From contig NZ_VRZA01000005.1 of the NCBI RefSeq assembly GCF_008064665.1, positions 310,001 through 374,000 of the forward strand: a stretch of DNA of 64,000 nt. The letters are read 5' to 3'. This DNA is from Parahaliea maris (GTDB lineage Bacteria > Pseudomonadota > Gammaproteobacteria > Pseudomonadales > Halieaceae). This document shows, piece by piece, positions 17,845 to 27,119 of this stretch (positions within the stretch are counted from its first letter, which is position 1; each line of letters opens with the position of its first letter). The position numbers and the translations under genes are program-made. The notes under the pieces are model-generated. The model ran no database searches. It was not told the origin of the DNA and was given only the letters and a program-made list of their open reading frames with translations.

Positions 17845-20511
17845 ATGACGGCCGCCCCCCCTTCACTGCCCCAGGCAATGTTCGACGTAGCGGCCTTCAA
17901 CGCCGACCTCGACAGTGCGAGCCCGATCCCGCGCTGCAAGGCGGCGCTGAAAGCGGCCGACGCCTACCTCGACAAACAATTTCACGCCGGCGCGGAAGCC
18001 CGTGACCTGATCCGCCTGCGCGCCCGCTTCATGGACTCGCTACTGGGCGCCCTGTATGAGCGACAGCCCTGGCCCGAGGCCTTCGCGCTGGTGGCTGTGG
18101 GTGGTTACGGCCGCGGCGAGTTGCACCCGCACTCGGACGTGGACATCCTGCTGCTGACCGGCGAGGACTGCGAGGCCTGCCGCGAGCCGATCGAAGCCTT
18201 TCTCACCCTGTTGTGGGATATCGGGCTGGACGTGGGCCACAGTGTGCGCACCGTGGCCGAGTGCCGCGACAAGGCCGCCGGGGATATCACCATCCTCACC
18301 AACCTGATGGAGGCCAGGGTCATTCGTGGCAGCGAGGCGCTCATGGCGGAAGTCAGTGAGGCCATTTCGCCCGACCACATGTGGCCGATTGGCGAGTTCT
18401 TCCGCGCCAAGATGGAAGAACAGGAAACCCGCCACAACAAGTACGCCGACACCGAGTACAACCTGGAGCCCAACGTCAAGGGCTCCCCTGGCGGCCTGCG
18501 CGACCTGCAGGTGATTGGCTGGATTGCCGAGCGCTACTTCGGCGTCGCCAGCCTCGATGACATTCCCAGCGGGGACTTTCTCACGCCCGACGAGCGCCGC
18601 ATTTTGCACCGGGGCCGCGAATTCATGTCCCGCGTTCGCTACGCCCTGCACATGGTGACCGGCCGCGAGGAGGATCGCCTGCTGTTCGACCACCAGCGCG
18701 CGCTGGCGGACCTGTGGGGTTTCGAAGACGGCGACAAGCTGGCGGTGGAGCAGTTCATGCAGCTCTATTATCGCTGGGCCCTCGCCCTGGGGCAGTTGAA
18801 CGAGGTCCTGATCCAGAATTTCGACCAGGCCATCCTGGCGGCCAGCGGCGACGACGAACTGCGCGAGATCAACGAGCGCTTCCGCACCCGCAACGGCTAC
18901 CTCGAGGCCCTCGACCCCAAGTTATTCCAGCTGTACCCGCCGGCCCTGCTGGAGGTGTTCTTGCTTGGGGCCCAGGACCAGGACATTCTCGGTATCGGCG
19001 CCCCCACCATTCGCCTGATTCGCGACAACCGTCACCTGATCGATGACGCCTTCCGCTCCGACCCACGCAACCACAAGCTGTTCCTGGACATTTTACGGGC
19101 CCCCTTCCGGGTCACGCGACAGCTGCGACGGATGACCCGCTACGGTATTCTCGGCAACTACCTGCCAGAGTTCGGCCGCATTGTCGGCCAGATGCAGCAC
19201 GACCTGTTCCACGCCTACACAGTGGATGCCCATACCCTGGAAGTCATCCAGAACATGCGCCACTTCCACAAGCCCGAATTCGAGGAGCGCTTCCCCGTCT
19301 CCAGCCGGGTGGCTCGCCGCCTGCCCAAAATCGAACTGCTGTACATTGCCGGCCTGTACCACGATATCGGCAAGGGGCGCGGCGGGGACCATTCGGAACT
19401 GGGAGCGGTCGACGCGGAGCGGTTCTGCCAGCTGCATGGCCTGCTGCAGCGCGACACCAACCTGGTGGTGTGGCTGGTGAAGAATCACCTGCTCATGTCC
19501 GCTGTATCCCAGCGCAAGGACATCTCCGACCCGGAGGTTATCCAGCAGTTCGCCGAACACGTGGGCGACCAGAACCGCCTGGATTACCTGCTGGCCCTGA
19601 CCGTGGCGGATATCAACGGCACCAACCCCAACCTGTGGAACGCCTGGCGCGGCAGCCTGCTACGCCAGCTGTACACGGAAACCAAGCGCGCCCTGCGCCG
19701 CGGCCTGGAAAACCCGGTAGACAAGCAGGTGTGGGTCAAGGAGACCCGCGACGCCGCGATGGATATCCTCGAGTACCGGGGCTTCACCGTCGAGGAACTG
19801 GAAGACCTGTGGCAGGAGCGGGGCGAGGATTACTTCCTGCGGGAGCGCGCGGAAGATATCGCCTGGCACACTGAAGCCATCGCTGGCCACCATCAGAAAG
19901 ACCAGCCACTGGTGCTCATCCGCAGTTCCAACGACTCCAGTGTCGCCAATGCCACCCAGATATTTATCCATGCCATCAACACGGCCCAGTTGTTCTCCCG
20001 GGTATGTGCGGAGCTGGAGCAACTGGACCTGTCGATTCACGATGCGCGGATTTACAGTGCCAATGACAACATGACCCTGGACACCTTCTTCGTCCTGGAT
20101 TCTGACGGCAGTTCCATTGCCGAAGACGGCGCCCGGCTCCGCTATATTCGCGAGCACCTGGCTCGCAGCCTGATGCAGGACAGCGGCAAACCCGCCGTGG
20201 TGCAGCGCCTCACCCCGCGGCAGATGAAGTCGTTCACCATTCCCACCGAGACCCGAATGTCCATCGACGGGATCAAGAACCAGAGTGTGCTGGAAGTGGC
20301 GTCACCTGACCGGCCGGGGCTGCTGGCGCGGATCGGGCAGGTATTCGTCGAGCACGATGTGCTGCTGCAGGCCGCCAAGATCCAGACCCTCGGCGAGCGG
20401 GTGGAAGACGTGTTCTTCATCACCGAGGAAGACGACAGCCCGATCACCGATCCGGCACGCTGCGAGGCCATCCAGCAGGCCATTCGCGATCGCCTCGATA
20501 AACAGCTTTAG
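17845..20511 (+). CDS. glnD: Bifunctional uridylyltransferase/uridylyl-removing enzyme GlnD
   Basis: Nitrogen sensor that uridylylates PII proteins when glutamine is low and de-uridylylates them when high. The 888-aa length is typical. The N-terminal nucleotidyltransferase motif GGYGRGELHPHSDVDILLL has Asp98 and Asp100; a central HD domain has LYHDIGKGRGGDHSELGA (His506, Asp507) for the uridylyl-removing activity; two C-terminal ACT domains (NDSSVANATQIFIHAINTAQ and EVASPDRPGLLARIGQVF) bind glutamine. Lies between map and dapC as in pseudomonads. Confidence 0.97.
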   Translation: MTAAPPSLPQAMFDVAAFNADLDSASPIPRCKAALKAADAYLDKQFHAGAEARDLIRLRARFMDSLLGALYERQPWPEAFALVAVGGYGRGELHPHSDVDILLLTGEDCEACREPIEAFLTLLWDIGLDVGHSVRTVAECRDKAAGDITILTNLMEARVIRGSEALMAEVSEAISPDHMWPIGEFFRAKMEEQETRHNKYADTEYNLEPNVKGSPGGLRDLQVIGWIAERYFGVASLDDIPSGDFLTPDERRILHRGREFMSRVRYALHMVTGREEDRLLFDHQRALADLWGFEDGDKLAVEQFMQLYYRWALALGQLNEVLIQNFDQAILAASGDDELREINERFRTRNGYLEALDPKLFQLYPPALLEVFLLGAQDQDILGIGAPTIRLIRDNRHLIDDAFRSDPRNHKLFLDILRAPFRVTRQLRRMTRYGILGNYLPEFGRIVGQMQHDLFHAYTVDAHTLEVIQNMRHFHKPEFEERFPVSSRVARRLPKIELLYIAGLYHDIGKGRGGDHSELGAVDAERFCQLHGLLQRDTNLVVWLVKNHLLMSAVSQRKDISDPEVIQQFAEHVGDQNRLDYLLALTVADINGTNPNLWNAWRGSLLRQLYTETKRALRRGLENPVDKQVWVKETRDAAMDILEYRGFTVEELEDLWQERGEDYFLRERAEDIAWHTEAIAGHHQKDQPLVLIRSSNDSSVANATQIFIHAINTAQLFSRVCAELEQLDLSIHDARIYSANDNMTLDTFFVLDSDGSSIAEDGARLRYIREHLARSLMQDSGKPAVVQRLTPRQMKSFTIPTETRMSIDGIKNQSVLEVASPDRPGLLARIGQVFVEHDVLLQAAKIQTLGERVEDVFFITEEDDSPITDPARCEAIQQAIRDRLDKQL

Positions 20512-20529
20512 TAAAGAGTTACCACCGCA

Positions 20530-21720
20530 ATGAACCCACAGCTCGAGCTGCTGCACCCCTATCCCTTTGAAAAACTCCGCGAGCTGTTCGCGGATATCGA
20601 GCCCAGCAAGGCCCATGAGCCCATCGCGCTGTCGATCGGCGAGCCGCGACACCGCTCCCCGGCCTTTGTGCTGAAGACCCTCGCCGACCAGTTGGACAAG
20701 CTCGCCAACTACCCCGCCACCGCCGGCATTCCGGCGCTGCGGGAAGCGATTGCCGGCTGGCTCGGCAGACGCTTCAAGCTGAAGGAACTCGACCCGGCCC
20801 GCCACGTACTGCCGGTGAACGGCACCCGCGAAGCCCTGTTTGCCATCGCCCAGGCCGTCATTGCGCCAGGGGCAGGCGCCAGCGTGCTGTGCCCGAACCC
20901 CTTCTACCAGATCTACGAGGGAGCGGCCCTGCTGGCAGGTGCCGAACCAGTGTTCATCGATTGCCGGCCAGAGCAGGACTTCGCCCCCGACTTCGACAGC
21001 ATCAGCGACGACCAGTGGCAGCGCTGCCAGTTGCTGTACATCTGCACCCCGGGCAACCCGAGCGGAGCCGTGCTGCCCATGGACACCCTGCAGCGACTCA
21101 TCCGGCTGGCCCGCGAGTACGACTTCGTGATCGCCAGCGACGAGTGCTACTCCGAGATCTACCCCGACGAGAACAACCCGCCCCCCGGCCTGCTGCAGGC
21201 CTGCGCGGAACTCGGCGACGACAGCTACCACAACTGCCTGGTCTTCCACAGCCTGTCCAAACGCTCCAACCTGCCGGGGCTGCGCTCGGGATTCGTGGCG
21301 GGCGATGCCAGGCTGATCGAGCAGTTCCTGCGCTACCGGACCTACCACGGCTGCGCCATGCCCCTGCACCACCAGTACGCCAGCATCGCCGCCTGGGATG
21401 ACGAGACCCACGTGGTGGAGAACCGCAACCTGTACCGGCAGAAGTTCGACGCCGTGCTCGAGATTCTCGAGCCGCACCTGGATGTCAGCCGCCCCGACGC
21501 CGGCTTCTACCTGTGGCCCGCCACTCCGATACCGGACACCGACTTCGCCCGCGCCCTGCTGCGTGACACCAACGTCACCGTGCTCCCCGGCCGCTACCTG
21601 GCCAGGGACGCCGGCAACGGCAACCCGGGCGAGGGCCGGGTGCGAATGGCCCTGGTGGCAGAGCCCGAGGCCTGTATCGAGGCAGCCCACCGGATCGTCC
21701 ACGTCATCAACTCGCTGTAG
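20530..21720 (+). CDS. dapC: Succinyldiaminopimelate transaminase
   Basis: PLP-dependent class I/II aminotransferase of the succinylase branch of lysine/meso-DAP synthesis: N-succinyl-2-amino-6-ketopimelate plus glutamate. 396 aa. SIGEPRHRSPAFVLKTL, YPATAGIPALREAIAGWLGRRF and STPGNPSGA-like CTPGNPSGAVL are present, and the PLP lysine is in FHSLSKRSNLPGLRSGF. The position after glnD and the sharing of the window with dapD and dapE support the DapC assignment over a generic aminotransferase. Confidence 0.92.
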   Translation: MNPQLELLHPYPFEKLRELFADIEPSKAHEPIALSIGEPRHRSPAFVLKTLADQLDKLANYPATAGIPALREAIAGWLGRRFKLKELDPARHVLPVNGTREALFAIAQAVIAPGAGASVLCPNPFYQIYEGAALLAGAEPVFIDCRPEQDFAPDFDSISDDQWQRCQLLYICTPGNPSGAVLPMDTLQRLIRLAREYDFVIASDECYSEIYPDENNPPPGLLQACAELGDDSYHNCLVFHSLSKRSNLPGLRSGFVAGDARLIEQFLRYRTYHGCAMPLHHQYASIAAWDDETHVVENRNLYRQKFDAVLEILEPHLDVSRPDAGFYLWPATPIPDTDFARALLRDTNVTVLPGRYLARDAGNGNPGEGRVRMALVAEPEACIEAAHRIVHVINSL

Positions 21721-21728
21721 GACGCCCC

Positions 21729-22385
21729 ATGCTGAAAAAAGCCGAACGGGTGGCCTACATTCTCGAGCGCCTGCAGGAACTCTACCCGGAAACCCCGGTG
21801 CCGCTGGACCACACCGACCCCTTCACCCTGCTGGTGGCGGTACTGCTCAGCGCCCAGTGCACCGACGAGCGGGTCAACCAGGTCACCCCTGCCCTCTTCG
21901 CGCTCGCCGACAATCCCGCCGATATGGCGGCGCTGGATGTGGAACAGATTCGCGAGGTCATTCGCCCCTGCGGCCTGTCGCCGCAGAAGTCCAAGGCCAT
22001 CAAGCGGCTGAGTGAAATGCTGCTGGAGGACCATGACGGCGAGGTCCCCGAGGACATGGAGGCCCTGGAACGCCTGCCTGGCGTGGGGCACAAGACGGCC
22101 AGTGTGGTGATGTCCCAGGCCTTCGGTGTTCCCGCTTTTCCGGTGGACACCCACATCCACCGCCTGGCCCAGCGCTGGGGCCTGACCAGCGGCAAGAATG
22201 TGACCCAGACGGAACGGGACCTGAAGCGGCTGTTCCCCGAGGAGTTCTGGAACCGGCTGCACCTGCAGATCATCTTCTACGGCCGGGAGTTCTGTACGGC
22301 GCGGGGCTGCGACGGCCGGGTCTGCGAGATCTGCCGCACCTGTTATCCAGAGCGGAAACATCCGAAGAAGACGTTAAAGGCCTGA
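21729..22385 (+). CDS. nth: Endonuclease III, variant Fe-S cluster motif
   Basis: Bifunctional DNA glycosylase/AP lyase removing oxidised pyrimidines. 218 aa. The helix-hairpin-helix and catalytic block LPGVGHKTASVV with the conserved Lys, then FPVDTHIHRLAQRWGL with the catalytic Asp, are clear. The C-terminal cluster region reads FCTARGCDGRVCEICRTCYPERK: cysteine spacing C-X9-C-X2-C-X2-C with an extra Cys inside the X9, not the E. coli C-X6-C-X2-C-X5-C. Starts 8 bp after dapC, so probably co-transcribed. Confidence 0.94.
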   Translation: MLKKAERVAYILERLQELYPETPVPLDHTDPFTLLVAVLLSAQCTDERVNQVTPALFALADNPADMAALDVEQIREVIRPCGLSPQKSKAIKRLSEMLLEDHDGEVPEDMEALERLPGVGHKTASVVMSQAFGVPAFPVDTHIHRLAQRWGLTSGKNVTQTERDLKRLFPEEFWNRLHLQIIFYGREFCTARGCDGRVCEICRTCYPERKHPKKTLKA

Positions 22386-22460
22386 CACCCTACTTGTATC
22401 CCCCCAACCATGCCGGTTAGCATGTAAAGACCCCCTAACCAATAATAATGGGTGTCAGTT

Positions 22461-24449
22461 ATGACGGAGTATCTTGCAATACCCGTGGTACTGGGCGTCG
22501 TGGGTTTGATCGTCGCATTCGTGATCTATCACGTCATGTCGCGACACAATCACGGCGATGGGCAAGTCAAGAAGATCGGCGACCAGATTCACCTTGGCGC
22601 CATGGTCTTCATGCGGCGCGAGTACACCATGCTCGGCCTGTTTGCCCTCGTTTTACTCATCGGTCTGTTTGTTTCCCCCCTCGGCGTCGACACCGCCATC
22701 GCCTTCCTGATTGGCGCGCTCTCCTCCGCCAGCGCCGGCTACCTCGGCATGTTCGCAGCCACCAAGGCCAACGTTCGCACTGCGGTAGCGGCCCACACTC
22801 ACGGCGCTCCCCTGGCCCTGGCCATCAGTTTCTATGGCGGCTCGGTCATGGGACTGTGCGTGGCGTCGCTCGGGCTGATCGGGCTCGGCGGCCTGTACTG
22901 GTATTTCGGCGGTGACCCCGGCACCGCCCACGCCATCCACGGCTTTGGCATGGGCGCGTCCACCGTGGCCCTGTTCTCCCGGGTGGGCGGCGGCATCTAC
23001 ACCAAGAGCGCTGACGTCGGCGCCGACCTGGTGGGCAAGGTGGAGGCCGGTATTCCCGAGGACGATCCACGCAACCCCGGGGTGATTGCCGACAACGTGG
23101 GCGACAACGTGGGCGACATCGCGGGTATGGGCTCGGACATCTTCGAATCCTACTGCGGTTCCATGATCGCCTGCATCGCGATCGCCTCGACCCTGCAGAT
23201 CATGCACCGCAGTGAACTCATGTTCCTGCCACTGGCGCTGGCGTCCATCGGCCTGGTGTCCTCCCTGGTGGGGATCGCACTGGTGCGCCTGCGCAGCAAG
23301 GCGGCCCCGGAGTCGGCCCTGCGCACGGGCACCATCCTCGCCCCGGTCATTTTTATCGGCCTGGCCCTGCTGGTCATCCAGGGCATGGGGCTCGAGGGCA
23401 ATATCTGGTGGTCGGTGGTGTGTGGCGCCGTCGGTGGCGTGCTGATCGGCCTGATCACCGAGTATTACACCGGTGGCGGACCGGTTCGCAAAATCGCTCG
23501 CGCCGGGGAAACCGGGCCAGCCACGGTCATGATCACCGGGCTGGCGGTAGGCATGCAGTCCGTGGTGCTGCCCATCCTGTTCCTGGCGGCGATCATCTTC
23601 ATCTCTACCCATCTTTCCGGCCTCTACGGTGTGGGGATAGCCGCGGTGGGCATGCTGTCCACGGTGGGCATTACCATGGCCATCGACGCCTACGGACCGG
23701 TGGCGGACAACGCCGGCGGCATCGCGGAAATGGCGGGCATGGGGGAAGAGACCCGCAAGATCACCGACGGCCTGGACGAGGTGGGCAACACCACCGCGGC
23801 CATCGGCAAGGGCTTCGCCATCGGTGCCGCGGCCCTCGCCGCACTGGCGATCATCGCCGCCTTCGTCGAGACCATCCAGCTCCACCAGCCCGACTTCACC
23901 CTGGAGCTGTCGAACCCGACGGTGCTGGTCGGTATGTTTATCGGTGGCACCATCCCCTTTCTGATCGCCTCCATTACCATGACTGCGGTGGGCGACGCAG
24001 CCTTCGACATGATCAACGAAATCCGTCGCCAGTTCCGCGAGATTCCCGGCCTGCTGGAAGGCACCGCGGAGCCGGACACCGCCCGCTGCGTGGACATTGC
24101 CACCACCGCCGCCCTGCGCCGGATGGTGCTGCCCGGAACCATCGCCGTGGGCGCGCCCATCCTGGTCGGCTTTGGCCTGGGTGCAGCGTCCCTCGGCGGC
24201 ATGCTCGGCGGTGCCCTGCTGGGCTGTGTGCTCATGGCGCTGATGATGGCCAACGCCGGCGGCGCCTGGGATAACGCCAAGAAGTACATCGAGAAGGGCA
24301 ACCTGGGTGGCAAGGGTTCCGACACGCACTCTGCCGCCGTGGTAGGCGACACGGTGGGCGACCCCTTCAAGGACACCTCCGGCCCGTCGATGAACATCCT
24401 GATCAATGTTATGGCCATCGTGAGCCTGGTGATCGCCCCCCTGCTGTGA
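22461..24449 (+). CDS. hppA: Membrane-bound ion-pumping pyrophosphatase, K+-dependent type
   Basis: Integral-membrane enzyme that couples pyrophosphate hydrolysis to H+ or Na+ export. About 662 aa with some 16 membrane helices. Pyrophosphate-binding blocks are [43 protein letters not shown] and, near the C-terminus, [28 protein letters not shown]. The segment [14 protein letters not shown] has Ala where K+-independent enzymes have Lys (GNTTKA), so it should need K+. Which ion is pumped cannot be told by eye. Start ATG 22461 is chosen; a GTG at 22452 is the alternative, and no good Shine-Dalgarno precedes either. Confidence 0.95.
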   Translation: MTEYLAIPVVLGVVGLIVAFVIYHVMSRHNHGDGQVKKIGDQIHLGAMVFMRREYTMLGLFALVLLIGLFVSPLGVDTAIAFLIGALSSASAGYLGMFAATKANVRTAVAAHTHGAPLALAISFYGGSVMGLCVASLGLIGLGGLYWYFGGDPGTAHAIHGFGMGASTVALFSRVGGGIYTKSADVGADLVGKVEAGIPEDDPRNPGVIADNVGDNVGDIAGMGSDIFESYCGSMIACIAIASTLQIMHRSELMFLPLALASIGLVSSLVGIALVRLRSKAAPESALRTGTILAPVIFIGLALLVIQGMGLEGNIWWSVVCGAVGGVLIGLITEYYTGGGPVRKIARAGETGPATVMITGLAVGMQSVVLPILFLAAIIFISTHLSGLYGVGIAAVGMLSTVGITMAIDAYGPVADNAGGIAEMAGMGEETRKITDGLDEVGNTTAAIGKGFAIGAAALAALAIIAAFVETIQLHQPDFTLELSNPTVLVGMFIGGTIPFLIASITMTAVGDAAFDMINEIRRQFREIPGLLEGTAEPDTARCVDIATTAALRRMVLPGTIAVGAPILVGFGLGAASLGGMLGGALLGCVLMALMMANAGGAWDNAKKYIEKGNLGGKGSDTHSAAVVGDTVGDPFKDTSGPSMNILINVMAIVSLVIAPLL

Positions 24450-24478
24450 ACCAGTTCACACTCTGAAACCAGAAACCG

Positions 24479-24502
24479 GCCCGGGAAGCACCTTTCCCGG
24501 GC
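24479..24502 (+). terminator. Hairpin after the pyrophosphatase gene
   Basis: Perfect 9-bp stem GCCCGGGAA / TTCCCGGGC with a 6-nt loop, 30 bp past the hppA stop. There is no T-run after it, so it is either a weak intrinsic terminator or an mRNA 3' stabiliser. Confidence 0.55.
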
Positions 24503-24573
24503 AAAGCCCCCCGCGCTGTCTAGAATGGCAAGTTTGGACTAGCCTGTAACAATAAACAGGCAGTGGGGGCACC

Positions 24574-25224
24574 ATGATCGTAGACGGGGACAACCTGTTT
24601 CAGTGTATGTCACGGATGATCGCAGAGGGCGGCGATCCCTGTGAGAACGAACAGCAAATCTGGGATCGCTATGGCGAGACCGTCGCCATTTTGATCATCG
24701 ATTCCTCCGGGTTTTCCCGCACCTCCCAGAGCCACGGTATTCTCCATTTCCTGTCGCGCCTCATGCAACTGCGGCAGATTTGCGAATCAGTCCTGCAGAA
24801 CCACCGCTGCAAACGCCTGCATTTCGAGGCTGACAATGCCACGGCTGCCTTCAATGACCCCAGTGATGCCGTACGCGCCGCACTGGCCCTGCAGCAGGCG
24901 GTGTACCAGTCCGGGCTGATGCTCAACGAGCGGGAACGCTTCCGGATCAGTGCCGGCATCGGCTACGGCCGCCTGCTCTATTCCGAGACGCTCGAAGGCT
25001 ACTTCGGCGACCAGATGAACATCGCTTCCAAGCTGGGGGAAGACATCGCCTGTGGCGACGAAATACTGCTGTCCGAGGCTGTCTACAAAGCAGCGCAAAA
25101 GGTGATGCCAACGGATATCCAGACCTGCGACATCGAGGTCTCCGGCATCCAGTTACGCTATTACCGGCACCGCTTCCAGCCCGGACTGTCTTCGGTAACA
25201 CCGATCAGGGCGGGCCGCACCTGA
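24574..25224 (+). CDS. Class III nucleotide-cyclase-like domain protein
   Basis: 216 aa, almost entirely one cyclase homology domain. AILIIDSSGFSRTSQ carries the first metal Asp position, LHFEADNATAAFNDPSDAVRAALALQ the second Asp and the usual helix, and ISAGIGYGRLLYSETLEGYFGDQMNIASKLGEDIA matches the family G-x-G...GD-x-x-N-x-A-x-x-L-x-x-x-A block. The N-terminal ~35 residues are unassigned, and no membrane or sensor domain is present. Whether it makes cAMP/cGMP or acts only as a binding module cannot be decided from the sequence. Single gene, ribosome-site-like GTGGGGGCACC before the ATG. Confidence 0.8.
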   Translation: MIVDGDNLFQCMSRMIAEGGDPCENEQQIWDRYGETVAILIIDSSGFSRTSQSHGILHFLSRLMQLRQICESVLQNHRCKRLHFEADNATAAFNDPSDAVRAALALQQAVYQSGLMLNERERFRISAGIGYGRLLYSETLEGYFGDQMNIASKLGEDIACGDEILLSEAVYKAAQKVMPTDIQTCDIEVSGIQLRYYRHRFQPGLSSVTPIRAGRT

Positions 25225-25334
25225 CACACACTGTTTCTCCTGCTGATCCAAGGAGCTGTAAACCTGCGTATACCGCTCGTGATTCCAATGTCCGCCTGTT
25301 TGTATTCGTGAATTTGGGTTGCGAGAAAGAAACC

Positions 25335-26090
25335 ATGAACTTACTGCCGTCTCCACCCCCTCTGGGTCTGACGCTGTCCGAACTCCCGCGGGCAACCTTG
25401 GAGAGCCTTCGTCTCGTATCCAGCCTGGCCCGCTTGATCCGTGATCACAGCGGTGGCGACGGGCACCCGGTACTGGTGCTGCCCGGCTACGGAGCGGCCG
25501 ACGGTTCGACCGCTTCCCTTCGTTATTTCCTGAAACGAATAGGGTATCGGCCCTTCGCCCTGGCAGCGGGTCGAAATGTCGAGAGCGTGGAGGACCAGAT
25601 CAAAAGCGTCGATGATGCATCGCGCTTTCGCGAACGGCTGGTCGAACTCACCGTCGAACGAATTCGCGAGATTCATGCCACAACGGGTGAATCGGTCAGC
25701 CTTCTAGGGTGGAGTATGGGAGGACTGTATGCCCTCGATGCGTCTCGACAACTACCCCACATAACACGTCGCGTTATCACCCTGGGTTCCCCTTTTGGAG
25801 ACCCGCGCGGGACCAGCCTGTTCAAGCTGATGCGCCGTCTTAGCGGCAGCACAGTCCCAATTGAAACGCAGGATTTTGACAGTTGGCTGGCAAAAGCGGC
25901 TGCGCCCGTGGTCCCCACATGCGTGATCTACAGCGATCGCGACGGCATCGTCGGCACGGACATCGCCAGGCTACCAGAGTCACCACTGGCGCAGCACGTG
26001 CAAGTCGACTCAAGCCACCTGGCGTTTGCATTGAATGCCAGGGCGCTGGAGGCAGTCGCAGTAGCGCTCAGGACCGGCCATACCCACTAG
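25335..26090 (+). CDS. Alpha/beta hydrolase
   Basis: 251 aa from ATG 25335; a GTG at 25308 would add nine residues with no better ribosome site. Alpha/beta-hydrolase fold with the oxyanion strand VLVLPGYGAADGST, nucleophile elbow LLGWSMGGLYALD (Ser127), acid region CVIYSDRDGIV and catalytic His in DSSHLAFALN. The pattern resembles triacylglycerol-lipase/PGAP1-like esterases. No signal peptide. Downstream is a 363-bp stretch without a gene. Substrate unknown. Confidence 0.8.
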   Translation: MNLLPSPPPLGLTLSELPRATLESLRLVSSLARLIRDHSGGDGHPVLVLPGYGAADGSTASLRYFLKRIGYRPFALAAGRNVESVEDQIKSVDDASRFRERLVELTVERIREIHATTGESVSLLGWSMGGLYALDASRQLPHITRRVITLGSPFGDPRGTSLFKLMRRLSGSTVPIETQDFDSWLAKAAAPVVPTCVIYSDRDGIVGTDIARLPESPLAQHVQVDSSHLAFALNARALEAVAVALRTGHTH

Positions 26091-26453
26091 CGGCCCTCGC
26101 TTACAAATGTGACGCCAGCCGGCGCGATCATCCAGACCAGCGTCTTCCCGCAATCTCCGGACGTCTCCGCGGAGACGTCAGCTCAGGTACTGCGAAGACT
26201 GGCTCCCAATGTAGACGCCTCATCGACCCGCACATACTGGACCGGCGAGATCATGGATTACGAAATGGCAGTAGACGGGTTACTGAGGAGAGGGGGAAAT
26301 ACGGCATCCGGCGGGGAACGATCAAGCAGGAACCAGCTACCTGGCTAACTGTCTTCGCCACGACTGTACTGCGCAAATGGGGCAAGAGATCTCAACAGCA
26401 CCTATTGCTTCCCAGTTCATGAAGTCATCTCCATCCCCTGCCTAGGCTACTGT
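26091..26453. other. Non-coding stretch with a 20-bp perfect palindrome
   Basis: Lies between the plus-strand hydrolase and a convergent minus-strand gene. Short open frames exist, but none shows a family motif, a ribosome site or the codon pattern of the neighbours. It contains GACGTCTCCGCGGAGACGTC at 26160-26179, a perfect palindrome. It could hold decayed coding sequence or a terminator for both flanking genes. Confidence 0.5.
26160..26179. repeat. 20-bp perfect palindrome
   Basis: GACGTCTCCG followed directly by CGGAGACGTC, with no spacer. Such a spacerless palindrome is more like a protein-binding site than a terminator. It is 70 bp after the hydrolase stop codon. Confidence 0.6.
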
Positions 26454-26948
26454 TCAGAGCTGCATACTTGGTGATCTTGTGGACACCTGACCACCGGCAA
26501 TCTGTTCCTCGATGTAACGGACGTATGGAGCGTAGAAGGACTTCTTTGCCTCTCCCCACCACTTTTCTGCGTAAGGCCCGTGCAGTAAAGGAATTATGGA
26601 TTCCTCAAAACCGAGTTTGTTTTCCAGCTCCATGGTTCCAAGCGTATATTGCACGTACACCGATTCGAGCCGTCTGAAGGTAGCCAGATACAAAGCGTTG
26701 ACCCGAACTCTCTCCGCAGCGGTCAGGATCTCGGGGCTGGAATTACACTTGATGAAGAGTTCTACAAGATCTGCATTGTTCAAAAGTGGTTCCACGTTCT
26801 TTCCCATCTCGGAGACTACGCTCTGGAAAGCAGTCGCTCTCAATGCTCGCGTGTTTTGCCTGAGCTGAAAGGCGAGATAGATAAGCGTGATCAATGTTGC
26901 TATTGCAGCAACAAACTCTCCGATGCTTCCCAAGTGATCCAGTGTCAT
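26454..26948 (-). CDS. Small membrane-anchored protein of unknown function
   Basis: 164 aa from ATG 26948, chosen because GGAGGG lies 7 nt upstream; an in-frame ATG at 26996 has none. One N-terminal membrane segment (GEFVAAIATLITLIYLAFQLRQNTRAL) is followed by a soluble helical domain of about 130 residues (SVVSEMGKNVEPLLNNADLVEL, YLATFRRLESVYVQYTLGTMEL). Similar short proteins with an IGEFVAAIATL-type N-terminus are common in marine gammaproteobacteria from memory, but I know no function. Convergent with the hydrolase upstream. Confidence 0.75.
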   Translation of the reverse strand: MTLDHLGSIGEFVAAIATLITLIYLAFQLRQNTRALRATAFQSVVSEMGKNVEPLLNNADLVELFIKCNSSPEILTAAERVRVNALYLATFRRLESVYVQYTLGTMELENKLGFEESIIPLLHGPYAEKWWGEAKKSFYAPYVRYIEEQIAGGQVSTRSPSMQL

Positions 26949-27119
26949 CTGCCAGCCCTCCGGCTCCGTAAGCATGAGTGAGGGAACGCTATCCAATATC
27001 AGCCGATACCTGCCGTTTCATGGAGTCTAGTCCAGATGCTCCTGGGAGAAAGGCGACTTACGGTTCGGTGACACAGGATCGCCACAATGACACCGGCCAG
27101 AACGAGTGATTGAACCTGG

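Noticed and set aside
22653-24329. A 558-codon open frame on the minus strand antisense to the pyrophosphatase gene
   Set aside because: The plus-strand frame is a full-length, motif-complete pyrophosphatase; the antisense frame is Gly/His/Gln-rich with no family signature, the usual artefact of GC-rich coding DNA.
26109-26348. A 79-codon plus-strand frame after the alpha/beta hydrolase
   Set aside because: No ribosome site, no recognisable domain, and composition unlike the neighbours; treated as non-coding.
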